NCBI RefSeq assembly: GCF_905220975.1
Contig: NZ_CAJNBK010000039.1
Span: forward strand, 1-42,943
Direction: 5' to 3'
Source of the DNA: Paraburkholderia haematera
GTDB lineage: Bacteria; Pseudomonadota; Gammaproteobacteria; Burkholderiales; Burkholderiaceae
Length of the DNA: 42,943 nt
The notes under the pieces are model-generated. The model was not told the origin of the DNA. It ran no database searches and saw nothing but the letters and a program-made list of their open reading frames with translations. The position numbers and the translations under genes are program-made. Shown in pieces: positions 15,420 to 24,838 of the stretch. Numbering within the stretch: position 1 is the first letter of the stretch; each line of letters begins with the position of its first letter.

Positions 15420-18257
15420 ATGAGCAACAAGAAAGCCGATTCGAAACCGCAGTCACGCTACCCGGTCAACCTGCTCGACACGCCGTTCCCGATGCGTGGC
15501 GACCTGCCCAAGCGCGAGCCGCAATGGGTCAAGGAATGGCAGGAACGCAAGGTCTACGAGACGATCCGCGCGGCCAGCAAAGGCCGCAAAAAATTCATCC
15601 TTCACGACGGCCCGCCGTATGCGAACGGCGACATCCACCTCGGCCACGCGGTGAACAAGATCCTCAAGGACATGATCGTCAAGGCGCGCAATCTGGCGGG
15701 CTTCGACGCGGTCTACGTGCCGGGCTGGGATTGCCACGGCATGCCGATCGAAATCCAGATCGAAAAGCAGTTCGGCAAGTCGCTGCCGGCCGCTGAAGTC
15801 ATGCAGAAGGCGCGTGCTTACGCGACTGAACAGATCGAGAAGCAGAAGGTCGGCTTCCGCCGTCTGGGTGTGCTCGGCGACTGGGACAACCCGTACAAGA
15901 CGATGAACTTCACGAACGAAGCCGGCGAAATCCGCGCGCTCGCGAAGATCATCGAAAAAGGCTACGTGTTCCGCGGCCTGAAGCCGGTCAACTGGTGTTT
16001 CGACTGCGGCTCGGCGTTGGCTGAAGCGGAAGTCGAGTACGCGGACAAGAGCGATCCGACCATCGACGTGCTGTTCAGCTTCGCCGAACCGGAAAAGACC
16101 GCGCATGCGTTCGGCCTGAAGGCGCTGCCGCGCAATGAAGGCGGCATCGTGATCTGGACCACCACGCCGTGGACCATCCCCGCCAACCAGGCATTGAACC
16201 TGCATCCGGAAATCGTCTACGCGCTGGTCGATACGCCGCGCGGCTTGCTGATCCTGGCCGAAGAACGCGTTGAAGCGTGTCTGAAGCTCTACGGCCTGGA
16301 AGGCACCGTTGTCGCGACCACACCCGGCGAAAAGCTGGTGAATCTGCGCTTCAATCATCCGCTCGCATCCGCGCATCCGGCCTACAAGCGCACGGCGCCG
16401 GTTTATCTCGGCGACTATGTGACGACCGAAACGGGCACGGGTGTGGTCCACTCGTCGCCGGCATACGGCGTGGAAGACTTCGTGTCCTGCAAGGCGCACG
16501 GCATGGCCGATTCGGACATCATCAACCCGGTGATGGGCGACGGCCGTTACATCGAATCGCTCGCGCTGTTCGGCGGCCTGTCGATCTGGGCAGCCAATCC
16601 GCAGATCGTCGAGGCCCTGCAGGCCGCCGGTTCGCTGCTGCGCACCGAGAAGTACACGCACAGCTACATGCACTGCTGGCGCCACAAGACGCCGATCATC
16701 TACCGCGCGACCTCGCAATGGTTCGCCGGCATGGATGTGAAGCCGAACGACACCGACAAGACGCTGCGCGAAACCGCGCTCGAAGGCATCGAGAACACCG
16801 CCTTCTATCCGTCGTGGGGCAAGCAGCGCCTGTTCAGCATGATCGCGAATCGCCCGGACTGGACGCTGTCGCGTCAGCGCCAATGGGGCGTGCCGATGGC
16901 GTTCTTCGTGCACAAGGAAACCGGCGAGCTGCATCCGCGCACGCTGGAACTGCTCGAAGAAGTCGCGCAACGCGTTGAGAAGGCCGGCATCGAAGCCTGG
17001 CAAACACTCGACCCGCGCGAACTGCTCGGCGACGACGCCAACATGTACGAAAAGAACCGCGACACGCTGGACGTCTGGTTCGATTCGGGCACCACGCACT
17101 GGCACGTGCTGCGCGGCTCGCACAAAGACGAACTGCAATTCCCGGCCGACCTCTATCTGGAAGGCTCGGACCAGCACCGCGGCTGGTTCCACTCGTCGCT
17201 ACTGACCGCTTCGATGCTCGACGGCCGTCCGCCGTACAACGCGCTGCTCACGCACGGCTTCACTGTCGACGGCGAAGGCCGCAAGATGAGCAAGTCGCTC
17301 GGCAACGGTATCGACCCGCATGAAGTGGCGAACCGGCTCGGCGCGGAAATCATCCGTTTGTGGATCGCCTCGACCGACTACTCAGGCGAACTGGCGATCT
17401 CTGAAGAAATCCTGAAGCGCGTAACGGAAGGCTATCGCCGCATCCGCAACACGCTGCGCTTCCTGCTCGCGAACCTGTCGGACTTCGACTTCGCGCAACA
17501 CGCGCGCCCGGTCGAAGACTGGCTCGAGATCGATCGTTACGCGGTGGCGCTGTCGGCGAATCTGCAGAACGACATCCTCTCGCACTACGACAAGTACGAG
17601 TTCCACCCGGTGGTCGCGAAGCTGCAGACGTTCTGCTCGGAAGACCTCGGCGGCTTCTATCTGGACGTGCTGAAAGACCGCCTGTACACCACGGCGGCCG
17701 ACTCCGTTGCGCGCCGTTCGGCTCAGACCGCGCTGTATCACATCGCACACGGCCTGCTGCGCCTGATGGCGCCGTTCATGTCGTTCACCGCGGAAGAAGC
17801 GTGGAAGATCTTCTCGCCGAACAACGAAACGATCTTCACCGAGACTTATCACGCGTTCCCGGCGGTACCACAAGCCGGTGAGCTGCTCGACAAATGGACG
17901 CTGCTGCGCGCCGCGCGTAGCGACGTGACCAAGGCGCTGGAAGAAGCACGCGTTGCGAACCTGATCGGTTCGTCGCTGCAGGCCGAAGTCGAAATCCGCG
18001 CGAGCGGCGCCCGTTACGACGCGCTCACGAGCCTTAGCGACGACCTGAAGTTCGTGCTCATCACGTCGGCGGCGAACGTCGTGAAGGTCGACAGCGAAGC
18101 GGAAGAAGGCGTCGAAGTAATCGCCTCGAAGTATCTGAAATGCGAACGCTGCTGGCACTACCGCGCGGACGTCGGCGCCAACGCCGAGCACCCCACCCTG
18201 TGCGGCCGCTGCTTCAGCAATCTGTTCGGCAACGGCGAAACGAGGAGCGCGGCATAA
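15420..18257 (+). CDS. ileS: Isoleucyl-tRNA synthetase
   Basis: Charges tRNA-Ile in the cytoplasm. 945 aa, close to E. coli (938). Class I motifs: HLGH at 73-76 in PPYANGDIHLGHAVNK and KMSKS at 622-626. The editing CP1 domain contains TTTPWTIPANQALNLHP. The C-terminal zinc site is Cys908, Cys911 (CERCWHYR) and Cys928, Cys931 (CGRC), placing it in the bacterial type 1 group. The start at 15420 gives the usual MSNKKAD N-terminus; the frame is open to 15261 but unlike the family. The stop overlaps the lspA start by one base (TAATG). The 171-base gap to ribF shows no clear signal. Confidence 0.98.
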   Translation: MSNKKADSKPQSRYPVNLLDTPFPMRGDLPKREPQWVKEWQERKVYETIRAASKGRKKFILHDGPPYANGDIHLGHAVNKILKDMIVKARNLAGFDAVYVPGWDCHGMPIEIQIEKQFGKSLPAAEVMQKARAYATEQIEKQKVGFRRLGVLGDWDNPYKTMNFTNEAGEIRALAKIIEKGYVFRGLKPVNWCFDCGSALAEAEVEYADKSDPTIDVLFSFAEPEKTAHAFGLKALPRNEGGIVIWTTTPWTIPANQALNLHPEIVYALVDTPRGLLILAEERVEACLKLYGLEGTVVATTPGEKLVNLRFNHPLASAHPAYKRTAPVYLGDYVTTETGTGVVHSSPAYGVEDFVSCKAHGMADSDIINPVMGDGRYIESLALFGGLSIWAANPQIVEALQAAGSLLRTEKYTHSYMHCWRHKTPIIYRATSQWFAGMDVKPNDTDKTLRETALEGIENTAFYPSWGKQRLFSMIANRPDWTLSRQRQWGVPMAFFVHKETGELHPRTLELLEEVAQRVEKAGIEAWQTLDPRELLGDDANMYEKNRDTLDVWFDSGTTHWHVLRGSHKDELQFPADLYLEGSDQHRGWFHSSLLTASMLDGRPPYNALLTHGFTVDGEGRKMSKSLGNGIDPHEVANRLGAEIIRLWIASTDYSGELAISEEILKRVTEGYRRIRNTLRFLLANLSDFDFAQHARPVEDWLEIDRYAVALSANLQNDILSHYDKYEFHPVVAKLQTFCSEDLGGFYLDVLKDRLYTTAADSVARRSAQTALYHIAHGLLRLMAPFMSFTAEEAWKIFSPNNETIFTETYHAFPAVPQAGELLDKWTLLRAARSDVTKALEEARVANLIGSSLQAEVEIRASGARYDALTSLSDDLKFVLITSAANVVKVDSEAEEGVEVIASKYLKCERCWHYRADVGANAEHPTLCGRCFSNLFGNGETRSAA

Positions 18258-18763
18258 TGGCAAAAACCATGTCGAAACCGTCGGTCAGCAACAGTTCGTT
18301 GGCGCCGTGGCTTGGCGTCGCGCTGATCGTGATCCTGTTCGATCAGCTGACGAAAATCGCGGTCCAGAAGGTGTTTGCTTACGGTGTTCCGCATGAGGTC
18401 ACGCCGTTTTTCAACCTGATCCTCGTGTACAACCGTGGCGCCGCCTTCAGCTTCCTCGCGATGGCGGGCGGCTGGCAGCGCTGGGCGTTCACTGCGCTCG
18501 GCGTGGTCGCGGCACTCGTGATCTGCTATCTGCTCAAGCGTCATGGCGGACAGAAAATGTTCTGCGCGGCGCTGTCGCTGATTCTCGGCGGCGCGCTCGG
18601 CAATGTGATCGACCGGCTGGCGTACGGCCATGTGATCGACTTTCTCGATTTCCACGTGCGCGCGTGGCACTGGCCGGCGTTCAATCTCGCCGACAGCGCG
18701 ATCACGATAGGCGCGGTTCTGCTCGTGCTCGACGAGTTGCGGCGCGTGCGCGGCTCGCGCTAA
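18257..18763 (+). CDS. lspA: Lipoprotein signal peptidase (signal peptidase II)
   Basis: Inner-membrane aspartyl protease that removes signal peptides from prolipoproteins, such as the Liv binding protein in this window. 168 aa, four membrane helices (about 15-33, 75-93, 102-120, 145-160). The catalytic aspartates are Asp128 in GNVIDRLAYGHVIDF and Asp146 in AFNLADSAI. It is translationally coupled to ileS (TAATG). In E. coli fkpB-ispH follow directly; here they are elsewhere and coaBC follows after 162 bases. Confidence 0.97.
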   Translation: MAKTMSKPSVSNSSLAPWLGVALIVILFDQLTKIAVQKVFAYGVPHEVTPFFNLILVYNRGAAFSFLAMAGGWQRWAFTALGVVAALVICYLLKRHGGQKMFCAALSLILGGALGNVIDRLAYGHVIDFLDFHVRAWHWPAFNLADSAITIGAVLLVLDELRRVRGSR

Positions 18764-18925
18764 CGTCGCTTAGGCTGCCCAGCCCGCTTGAGCCACAGTT
18801 TATGTGCGCGTTTGCGTCCGGGCTTATGTTTGCGCTTGGGTGAGCGCTTACGCGCCGATTCGTAGGCGGCTAACGGTGCGGCATCCGCACCGCTGCCCGC
18901 CACCACGCTTTGTCGGAGGCTTTCG

Positions 18926-20140
18926 TTGGCAACCGCAGAACTCGCAGGAAAACACCTCGTCCTCGGCATGACGGGCGGCATTGCCTGCTACAAGATCGCC
19001 GAACTCACGCGCCTCCTGACCAAGGCCGGCGCGACCGTGCAGGTCGTGATGACCGAAGCGGCCACGCAGTTCATCACCCCCGTCACCATGCAGGCGCTGT
19101 CCGGCCGGCCGGTCTTCACGAGCCAGTGGGACGCGCGCGTGCCGAACAATATGGCGCACATCGATTTGTCGCGTGAAGCCGATGCGATCGTGATTGCGCC
19201 CGCCTCCACCGACTTCCTCGCCAAACTGGCGCACGGAATGGCCGACGACCTGCTCTCGACGCTGTGCGTGGCGCGCGATTGTCCGTTGCTCGTCGTGCCG
19301 GCGATGAACCGGCAGATGTGGCAAAACCCAGCGACCCAACGCAACGTCACGCAGCTACGCGCGGACGGCATTGACGTGCTCGGCCCCGATTCGGGTCCGC
19401 AGGCGTGCGGCGAAGTAGGCGACGGGCGCATGTTGGAAGCGGCCGCCACGTTCGAGGCGATCGCTTCGTTCTTCTCGCCCAAGATCCTGTCCGGCCGCCG
19501 CGTGTTGCTGACCGCCGGCCCGACCTTCGAGCCGCTGGATCCGGTGCGCGGCATCACCAATCGTTCGAGCGGCAAGATGGGCTTTGCGCTCGCGCGCGCC
19601 GCGCAGCAAGCGGGCGCCGAGGTGCACCTGGTCGCCGGCCCCGTCGCGCTGGAAACGCCGTGGGGCGTGTTCCGCGAAGACGTGCAAACCGCGCAGCAAA
19701 TGCACGACGCGGTGATGCGCTCGGCCGCCCACGCCGACATCTTTATCGGTGTGGCCGCGGTGGCCGACTGGCGCGTCGATCACGCCAGCGAACAGAAGAT
19801 CAAGAAGACTGCCGGGCGTGCACTGCCCACCTTCACGTTCGTCGAGAATCCGGACATTCTGGCGTCGGTAGCAAAGCTGCCACATCCGCCGTTTACAGTC
19901 GGTTTCGCGGCCGAGAGCGGTGACCTCGAAGTGCACGGTGAAGAAAAGCGCGTGCGCAAGAACGTGCCATTGTTGATCGGCAATCTCGGTCCACTGACCT
20001 TCGGCATGGACGATAACGAAGTCATCCTGTTCGAAGCGGCCGGTGTCACCAGGCTGCCGCGCGCCGACAAGCAGACGCTCGCGCGCGCCTTGATCGTGGA
20101 AATAGCCAGGCGTCTGCCCGACACAGATCCGATCCGCTAA
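18926..20140 (+). CDS. coaBC: Bifunctional phosphopantothenoylcysteine decarboxylase / phosphopantothenate-cysteine ligase
   Basis: Two consecutive steps of coenzyme A synthesis. 404 aa. The N-terminal FMN-dependent CoaC domain has GMTGGIACYK, HIDLSREAD, PAMNRQMW and the Cys-containing clamp QACGEVGDGRM. The C-terminal CoaB domain has TAGPTFEPLDPVRGITN, SSGKMGFALA and AAVADWR. The start is a TTG at 18926 with GGAGG six bases upstream; it gives the expected N-terminus. The gap before it (18764-18925) has no supported gene. Part of the ribF-ileS-lspA-coaBC-dut run. Confidence 0.96.
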   Translation: MATAELAGKHLVLGMTGGIACYKIAELTRLLTKAGATVQVVMTEAATQFITPVTMQALSGRPVFTSQWDARVPNNMAHIDLSREADAIVIAPASTDFLAKLAHGMADDLLSTLCVARDCPLLVVPAMNRQMWQNPATQRNVTQLRADGIDVLGPDSGPQACGEVGDGRMLEAAATFEAIASFFSPKILSGRRVLLTAGPTFEPLDPVRGITNRSSGKMGFALARAAQQAGAEVHLVAGPVALETPWGVFREDVQTAQQMHDAVMRSAAHADIFIGVAAVADWRVDHASEQKIKKTAGRALPTFTFVENPDILASVAKLPHPPFTVGFAAESGDLEVHGEEKRVRKNVPLLIGNLGPLTFGMDDNEVILFEAAGVTRLPRADKQTLARALIVEIARRLPDTDPIR

Positions 20141-20214
20141 GGCCGCGCGCGGCGGCACATGCTGCGTTCGCCGCGCGCGCTTCCGGCGCACCGAATCATC
20201 TGGAGCAGACTGAC

Positions 20215-21234
20215 ATGACGCTACTTTCCGTGCTCGATCAAACGCCCGTGATCGACGGGCACTCGGTGGCGGACGCCATCGCCGCCACCATCGAACTCGC
20301 GCAGCTAGCCGACGACCTCGGCTACACGCGCTATTGGTGCGCCGAGCATCACGGTTTGCGCGGCGTGTCGAACCCGTGCCCCGAGGTCATGCTGGCGCGC
20401 CTCGGCAGCGTCACCAAACGCATTCGCGTGGGCTCCGGCGGCGTGATGCTGCCGTACTACAGCCCGTTCAAGATCGCCGAGCAATTCATGATGCTCGAGG
20501 CGCTGTTTCCCAATCGCATCGACCTCGGCGTTGGACGCGCCCCGGGCGGCGACATGCACACGGCGCAGGCGGTCGCGGCCGGCGCCTACAATCGCGGCGA
20601 TATTTTCCCGCAGCAGGTTGCCGATCTGGTCGGCCTGATGCACGGTACGTTGCCCGAAGATCACATCGCACACGGCGTGTTGCTGCAACCGCAGATCGCT
20701 ACGCGCCCGCAACTCTGGATGCTCGGCTCGAGCGAATTCGGTGGCCTGCTGGCGGCACAAGTCGGTATCCGCTTTGCGTTCGCGCATTTCATCAACGCAC
20801 ATTTCGGGCACCAGGTGGCACTGGCCTATCGCGAGCGCTTCAAAGCCAGCCTGGAAGCGCAACAGCCCTATCTGGCCGCGGCCGTATTCGTGATCTGCGC
20901 GGACACCGAGCAGGAAGCCGCCGATCTGGAAAAAGCCGTCGACCTGCGTCGCGTGCAAATGGCTTATGGCATGAACGAGCCGATCCCGACGATCGAGCAA
21001 GGCGTCGCGCAGGAATACGGCGAGCGCGAGCGCCTCGTGATCGACCGCGAGAAGCCTCGCAGCATCATCGGCACGCCGGAAACCGTCACTGAGCGGCTTC
21101 ATGCCTTGCAGGAGCAGTTCCAGGCCGATGAACTGATCGTGCTCACCGTAGCGGGCAGCTATCGCGCCCGGCTGCGCTCCTATGAACTTCTCGCCGACGC
21201 GTTCCAACTCGCACGCCCGGCCTCCACTCCTTAA
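20215..21234 (+). CDS. Luciferase-like (LLM class) flavin-dependent oxidoreductase
   Basis: FMN/F420-type TIM-barrel monooxygenase family, 339 aa. It resembles the MsnO8 and YhbW group. It begins LSVLDQTPVIDGHS, then YTRYWCAEHHG, the family-typical LGVGRAPGGD, and LWMLGSSEFGGLLAAQVG. The substrate is unknown. GGAG lies 11 bases before the ATG. It sits between coaBC and dut, 74 and 14 bases away, so it is probably co-transcribed. The flavin link with ribF upstream is only circumstantial. Confidence 0.9.
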   Translation: MTLLSVLDQTPVIDGHSVADAIAATIELAQLADDLGYTRYWCAEHHGLRGVSNPCPEVMLARLGSVTKRIRVGSGGVMLPYYSPFKIAEQFMMLEALFPNRIDLGVGRAPGGDMHTAQAVAAGAYNRGDIFPQQVADLVGLMHGTLPEDHIAHGVLLQPQIATRPQLWMLGSSEFGGLLAAQVGIRFAFAHFINAHFGHQVALAYRERFKASLEAQQPYLAAAVFVICADTEQEAADLEKAVDLRRVQMAYGMNEPIPTIEQGVAQEYGERERLVIDREKPRSIIGTPETVTERLHALQEQFQADELIVLTVAGSYRARLRSYELLADAFQLARPASTP

Positions 21235-21248
21235 TCCTTCGAACCTGC

Positions 21249-21695
21249 ATGAAACTCGACCTGAAAATTCTCGATGCGCGCATGCGCGACCAACTCCCGG
21301 CCTACGCAACCACCGGCAGCGCGGGTCTCGACCTGCGCGCCTGCCTCAACGAGCCGTTGACGCTGAAACCCGGCGAAACCGCGCTCGTGCCGACGGGTCT
21401 GGCGATTCACGTCGCCGATCCGGGTTATGCAGCGTTGATTCTGCCGCGTTCGGGTTTGGGCCATAAGCATGGCATCGTGCTGGGCAACCTGGTCGGCCTG
21501 ATCGATTCGGATTACCAAGGTCAACTGATGATCTCGACGTGGAACCGCGGCGAGACCACATTCGTGCTGAATCCGATGGAACGCCTCGCGCAACTCGTGA
21601 TCGTGCCGGTGGTCCAGGCCGAATTCAATATCGTCGACGACTTCGAAACCAGCGATCGCGGTGCGGGTGGATTCGGCAGCACGGGCAAGCACTAA
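21249..21695 (+). CDS. dut: dUTP diphosphatase
   Basis: Trimeric dUTPase: dUTP to dUMP and PPi, which keeps uracil out of DNA and supplies thymidylate synthesis. 148 aa. All five motifs are present: AGLDLRA (25-31), PRSGLGHKHG (66-75), GLIDSDYQGQL (83-93), ERLAQLVI (111-118) and the C-terminal arm RGAGGFGSTG (137-146). It lies 14 bases after the luciferase-like gene and ends the plus-strand run at a strong terminator. Confidence 0.97.
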   Translation: MKLDLKILDARMRDQLPAYATTGSAGLDLRACLNEPLTLKPGETALVPTGLAIHVADPGYAALILPRSGLGHKHGIVLGNLVGLIDSDYQGQLMISTWNRGETTFVLNPMERLAQLVIVPVVQAEFNIVDDFETSDRGAGGFGSTGKH

Positions 21696-21752
21696 GACAC
21701 AGCCAGGCATTGAAGCGGCGCTTGCTTCCAGCAAACGCTTTGCACAACGCAA

Positions 21753-21797
21753 AAAGCAGAACGGCGCGGGGTTCAACCCGCGCCGTTCTGCTTTCAG
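21753..21797. terminator. Strong bidirectional terminator between dut and clpA
   Basis: A perfect 18-bp stem (21753-21770 with 21777-21794) with a 6-base loop. The AAAG/CTTT ends give a T run on both strands. It separates convergent dut and clpS-clpA. Confidence 0.9.
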
Positions 21798-21838
21798 AGG
21801 TACGACGAAAACTTGCTCGACTGACTTGCTCGACCGAC

Positions 21839-24136
21839 TTACTCGACCTCGACCGCTTCCGGATTCGGATTGCGCGGCGCCGGATGCTCGTCGAAGGTCA
21901 ACTGCACCTTGTCTTCCGCATCCACGTCGACCGTCACGCGGCCGCCGTTCATCAGCTTGCCGAACAGCAGTTCGTCGGCCAGCGCACGACGGATCGTGTC
22001 CTGAATCAGACGCTGCATCGGCCGCGCGCCCATCAACGGATCGAAACCGTGTTTCGCGAGGTGAGCACGCAGCGCATCGGTGAAGAGCGCATCGACCTTC
22101 TTCTCATGCAACTGATCTTCCAGCTGCATCAGGAACTTGTCGACCACACGCATGATGATTTCTTCATCGAGCGAGCGGAAGCTGATCGTCGCGTCCAGAC
22201 GGTTACGGAACTCCGGCGTGAACATGCGCTTGATGTCGACCATTTCGTCGCCGGTTTCCCGGCGATTCGTGAAGCCGATCACCGACTTGCCCATTGCCTC
22301 GGCGCCCGCATTCGTCGTCATGATGATGATGACGTTGCGGAAGTCCGCCTTGCGGCCGTTGTTGTCCGTCAGCGTGCCGTGGTCCATCACCTGCAGCAGC
22401 ACGTTGTAAATGTCCGGATGCGCCTTCTCGATTTCGTCGAGCAGCAGCACGCAATGCGGCTTCTTCGTGACGGCTTCGGTCAGCAGACCGCCCTGGTCGA
22501 AACCGACATAGCCCGGCGGCGCGCCGATCAAGCGGCTCACCGCATGACGCTCCATGTATTCCGACATGTCGAAGCGGATCAACTCGATCCCCAGCGTGAA
22601 CGCCAGTTGCTTCGCCACTTCCGTCTTGCCGACGCCCGTGGGCCCGGAGAACAGGAATGCGCCGATCGGCTTGTCCAGCTTGCCGAGGCCCGCGCGCGCC
22701 ATCTTGATTGCGGCCGACAGTGCGTCGATAGCCGGGTCTTGCCCGAACACCACGCTCTTCAGATCGCGATCCAGCGTTTGCAGTTTGCTGCGATCGTCTT
22801 GCGACACGCTTTGCGGCGGGACACGGGCAATCTTCGAGATGATTTCTTCGATCTCGTTCTTGCCGATGGTCTTCTTCTGCTTCGATTTCGGCAGGATGCG
22901 TTGCGCCGCGCCGGCTTCGTCGATCACGTCGATCGCCTTGTCCGGCAAATGACGATCGGTAATGAAGCGTGCCGACAACTCAGCCGCAGCCGACAGCGCA
23001 CCCGACGAGTACTTCACGCCGTGATGCTCTTCGAAACGCGATTTCAGGCCACGCAGGATCGCCACTGTCTGTTCGACGGTCGGCTCGGTCACGTCGACCT
23101 TCTGGAAACGGCGCGACAACGCCGCGTCTTTTTCGAAGATGCCGCGATATTCCGTGAACGTGGTCGCACCGATGCACTTGAGCGTGCCCGACGACAGCGC
23201 CGGCTTCAGCAGATTCGAGGCATCCAGCGTGCCGCCCGACGCAGCACCCGCGCCGATCAGCGTATGAATTTCGTCAATGAACAGGATTGCGTGCGGACGT
23301 TCCTTCAATTCCTTAAGGACCGTCTTCAGGCGCTGTTCAAAGTCGCCACGATATTTGGTGCCGGCGAGCAGCGCGCCCATGTCGAGCGAGTAAACCTGCG
23401 CATCGGCCAGGATATCAGGCACTTCGCCGCGCGTAATGCGCCAGGCGAGCCCTTCGGCGATCGCCGTCTTGCCGACGCCGGCTTCACCGACCAGTAGCGG
23501 ATTGTTCTTGCGGCGACGGCACAGCACCTGCACCACGCGCTCGACTTCCGACTCGCGCCCGATCAGCGGATCGATGCGGCCGTCTTTCGCCATCTGATTC
23601 AGGTTCTGCGTGAACTGGGCAAGCGGCGTTTCTTTCTGCGCGGCGGCTTCGTCGGACTCGGCATTCGCGTCGCTCGCTTTCGCGGCGTCCGTGCTGCTGG
23701 TCTTCGCGATGCCGTGCGAGATGAAATTCACCACGTCCAGACGCGTCACGCCCTGCTGTTGCAGGTAGTAGACCGCATGCGAATCCTTCTCGCCGAAGAT
23801 CGCAACCAGCACATTCGCGCCGGTCACTTCCTTCTTGCCATTCGAGGTGGATTGCACATGCATGATCGCGCGCTGGATCACACGCTGGAAACCCAGCGTG
23901 GGCTGCGTGTCCACGTCGTCCGTGCCGGGCACGGTAGGCGTGTTGTCATGAATGAAGTTGCGCAGGTTCTGGCGCAGATCCTCGATATTGGCCGCGCATG
24001 CACGCAACACCTCCGCGGCCGTTGGATTGTCCAACAGTGCCAGCAAAAGATGTTCGACCGTGATGAACTCGTGCCTTGCCTGGCGTGCTTCCATGAACGC
24101 CATGTGCAGGCTGACTTCCAGTTCCTGGGCAATCAT
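21839..24136 (-). CDS. clpA: ATP-dependent Clp protease ATP-binding subunit ClpA
   Basis: AAA+ unfoldase that feeds substrates to ClpP. 765 aa, E. coli 758. The N domain (1-140) binds ClpS. First ATPase: Walker A GEAGVGKT (217-224), Walker B FIDEIH near 287. Second: Walker A GPTGVGKT (498-505), Walker B LLLDEIEKAH near 565. The ClpP-docking loop contains IGF at 620-622. GGAGGA lies just before the ATG, which overlaps the clpS stop (ATGA), so adaptor and unfoldase are coupled. The frame is open further upstream to 24238 but that is inside clpS. Confidence 0.98.
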   Translation of the reverse strand: MIAQELEVSLHMAFMEARQARHEFITVEHLLLALLDNPTAAEVLRACAANIEDLRQNLRNFIHDNTPTVPGTDDVDTQPTLGFQRVIQRAIMHVQSTSNGKKEVTGANVLVAIFGEKDSHAVYYLQQQGVTRLDVVNFISHGIAKTSSTDAAKASDANAESDEAAAQKETPLAQFTQNLNQMAKDGRIDPLIGRESEVERVVQVLCRRRKNNPLLVGEAGVGKTAIAEGLAWRITRGEVPDILADAQVYSLDMGALLAGTKYRGDFEQRLKTVLKELKERPHAILFIDEIHTLIGAGAASGGTLDASNLLKPALSSGTLKCIGATTFTEYRGIFEKDAALSRRFQKVDVTEPTVEQTVAILRGLKSRFEEHHGVKYSSGALSAAAELSARFITDRHLPDKAIDVIDEAGAAQRILPKSKQKKTIGKNEIEEIISKIARVPPQSVSQDDRSKLQTLDRDLKSVVFGQDPAIDALSAAIKMARAGLGKLDKPIGAFLFSGPTGVGKTEVAKQLAFTLGIELIRFDMSEYMERHAVSRLIGAPPGYVGFDQGGLLTEAVTKKPHCVLLLDEIEKAHPDIYNVLLQVMDHGTLTDNNGRKADFRNVIIIMTTNAGAEAMGKSVIGFTNRRETGDEMVDIKRMFTPEFRNRLDATISFRSLDEEIIMRVVDKFLMQLEDQLHEKKVDALFTDALRAHLAKHGFDPLMGARPMQRLIQDTIRRALADELLFGKLMNGGRVTVDVDAEDKVQLTFDEHPAPRNPNPEAVEVE

Positions 24137-24447
24137 GCTTCCTCCATCACACACTGCAGCGGATGCCCGGCCTGCCGTGCGTGGGTAACGACTTGCTCGA
24201 CTTTGGTCGACGCGATGTCCCGCGTATAGACCCCACAAACTCCCCTGCCCTCGCGATGCACCTTCAACATGACCTGCGTTGCGGTTTCACGATCTTTATT
24301 GAAATATTCCTGCACGATCATCACGACAAATTCCATTGGCGTGAAGTCGTCATTCAGCAGCACCACTTTGTACATGGAAGGCGGCTTCAGCTTCTTTTCC
24401 TGCCGCTCCAGTACGGTGCCGTCCTGCTTGTCCGGGATAATCGCCAT
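24133..24447 (-). CDS. clpS: Clp protease adaptor ClpS
   Basis: Small adaptor that hands N-end-rule substrates to ClpA. 104 aa. Conserved MYKVVLLNDDFTPMEFVV (the Asn-Asp-Asp substrate pocket) and VHREGRGVCGVYTRDIA. First of the clpS-clpA pair with a 4-base overlap. No ribosome site precedes the ATG; a TAGAAT lies only 7 bases upstream, see the promoter entry. Confidence 0.97.
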   Translation of the reverse strand: MAIIPDKQDGTVLERQEKKLKPPSMYKVVLLNDDFTPMEFVVMIVQEYFNKDRETATQVMLKVHREGRGVCGVYTRDIASTKVEQVVTHARQAGHPLQCVMEEA

Positions 24448-24453
24448 ACACCC

Positions 24454-24459
24454 ATTCTA
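24454..24459 (-). promoter_or_regulatory. Candidate -10 immediately upstream of clpS
   Basis: TAGAAT on the minus strand ends 7 bases before the clpS ATG, so transcription could start at or next to the start codon. A TTGACA at 24490-24485 is too far away (25 bases). TTGCGG at 24481-24476 fits 16-base spacing but is weak. Confidence 0.35.
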
Positions 24460-24838
24460 AACAACTAGGACAGGCCCGCAATCCTGTCAAAACCCGGCCG
24501 ACCGGCCGGTGAGCCCGTTCGCTACCGCCTGATGGGTAACTACCCCAATGGCGTTGCGTCATTCGACGAGCCGATTGCGGAGCCGGCCCCCTATCCTGTC
24601 ATGCGTCGCGGTCATGCTGCGCCGCAGTCGGATCGAGTATCGCACAACCTGCCAGCACTGGTTGGAGGCACTCGCCCGGTCAGCGCTGGCAGGTTGTACG
24701 ACCCGCAGAACATCATGTGAGTCGATTATGCGACTTTTCAAGACGCCCCGCTTGGGCAACCGCACATAACAAAACAAAAGCGGGAAAAACCCTGGAAAAC
24801 GCCTGTTTGCAACGCGACAACGACATCTCAAAATTTTC
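24460..24838. other. Gap between clpS and the cold-shock gene, with a long inverted repeat
   Basis: No gene is supported. The notable element is a 17-bp near-perfect inverted repeat (24644-24660 with 24681-24697, one mismatch, 20-base loop). It is not followed by T on either strand. A GC-rich CCGGCC hairpin is at 24493-24508. The right side becomes AT-rich toward the cold-shock promoter. Confidence 0.5.

Noticed and set aside
15453..17192. 579-codon minus-strand open frame opposite ileS
   Set aside because: Shadow of ileS; rich in Arg, Val and His, with no motif.
21539..23497. 652-codon plus-strand open frame opposite clpA
   Set aside because: Complement of the clpA coding strand; no recognisable protein and no start signals.
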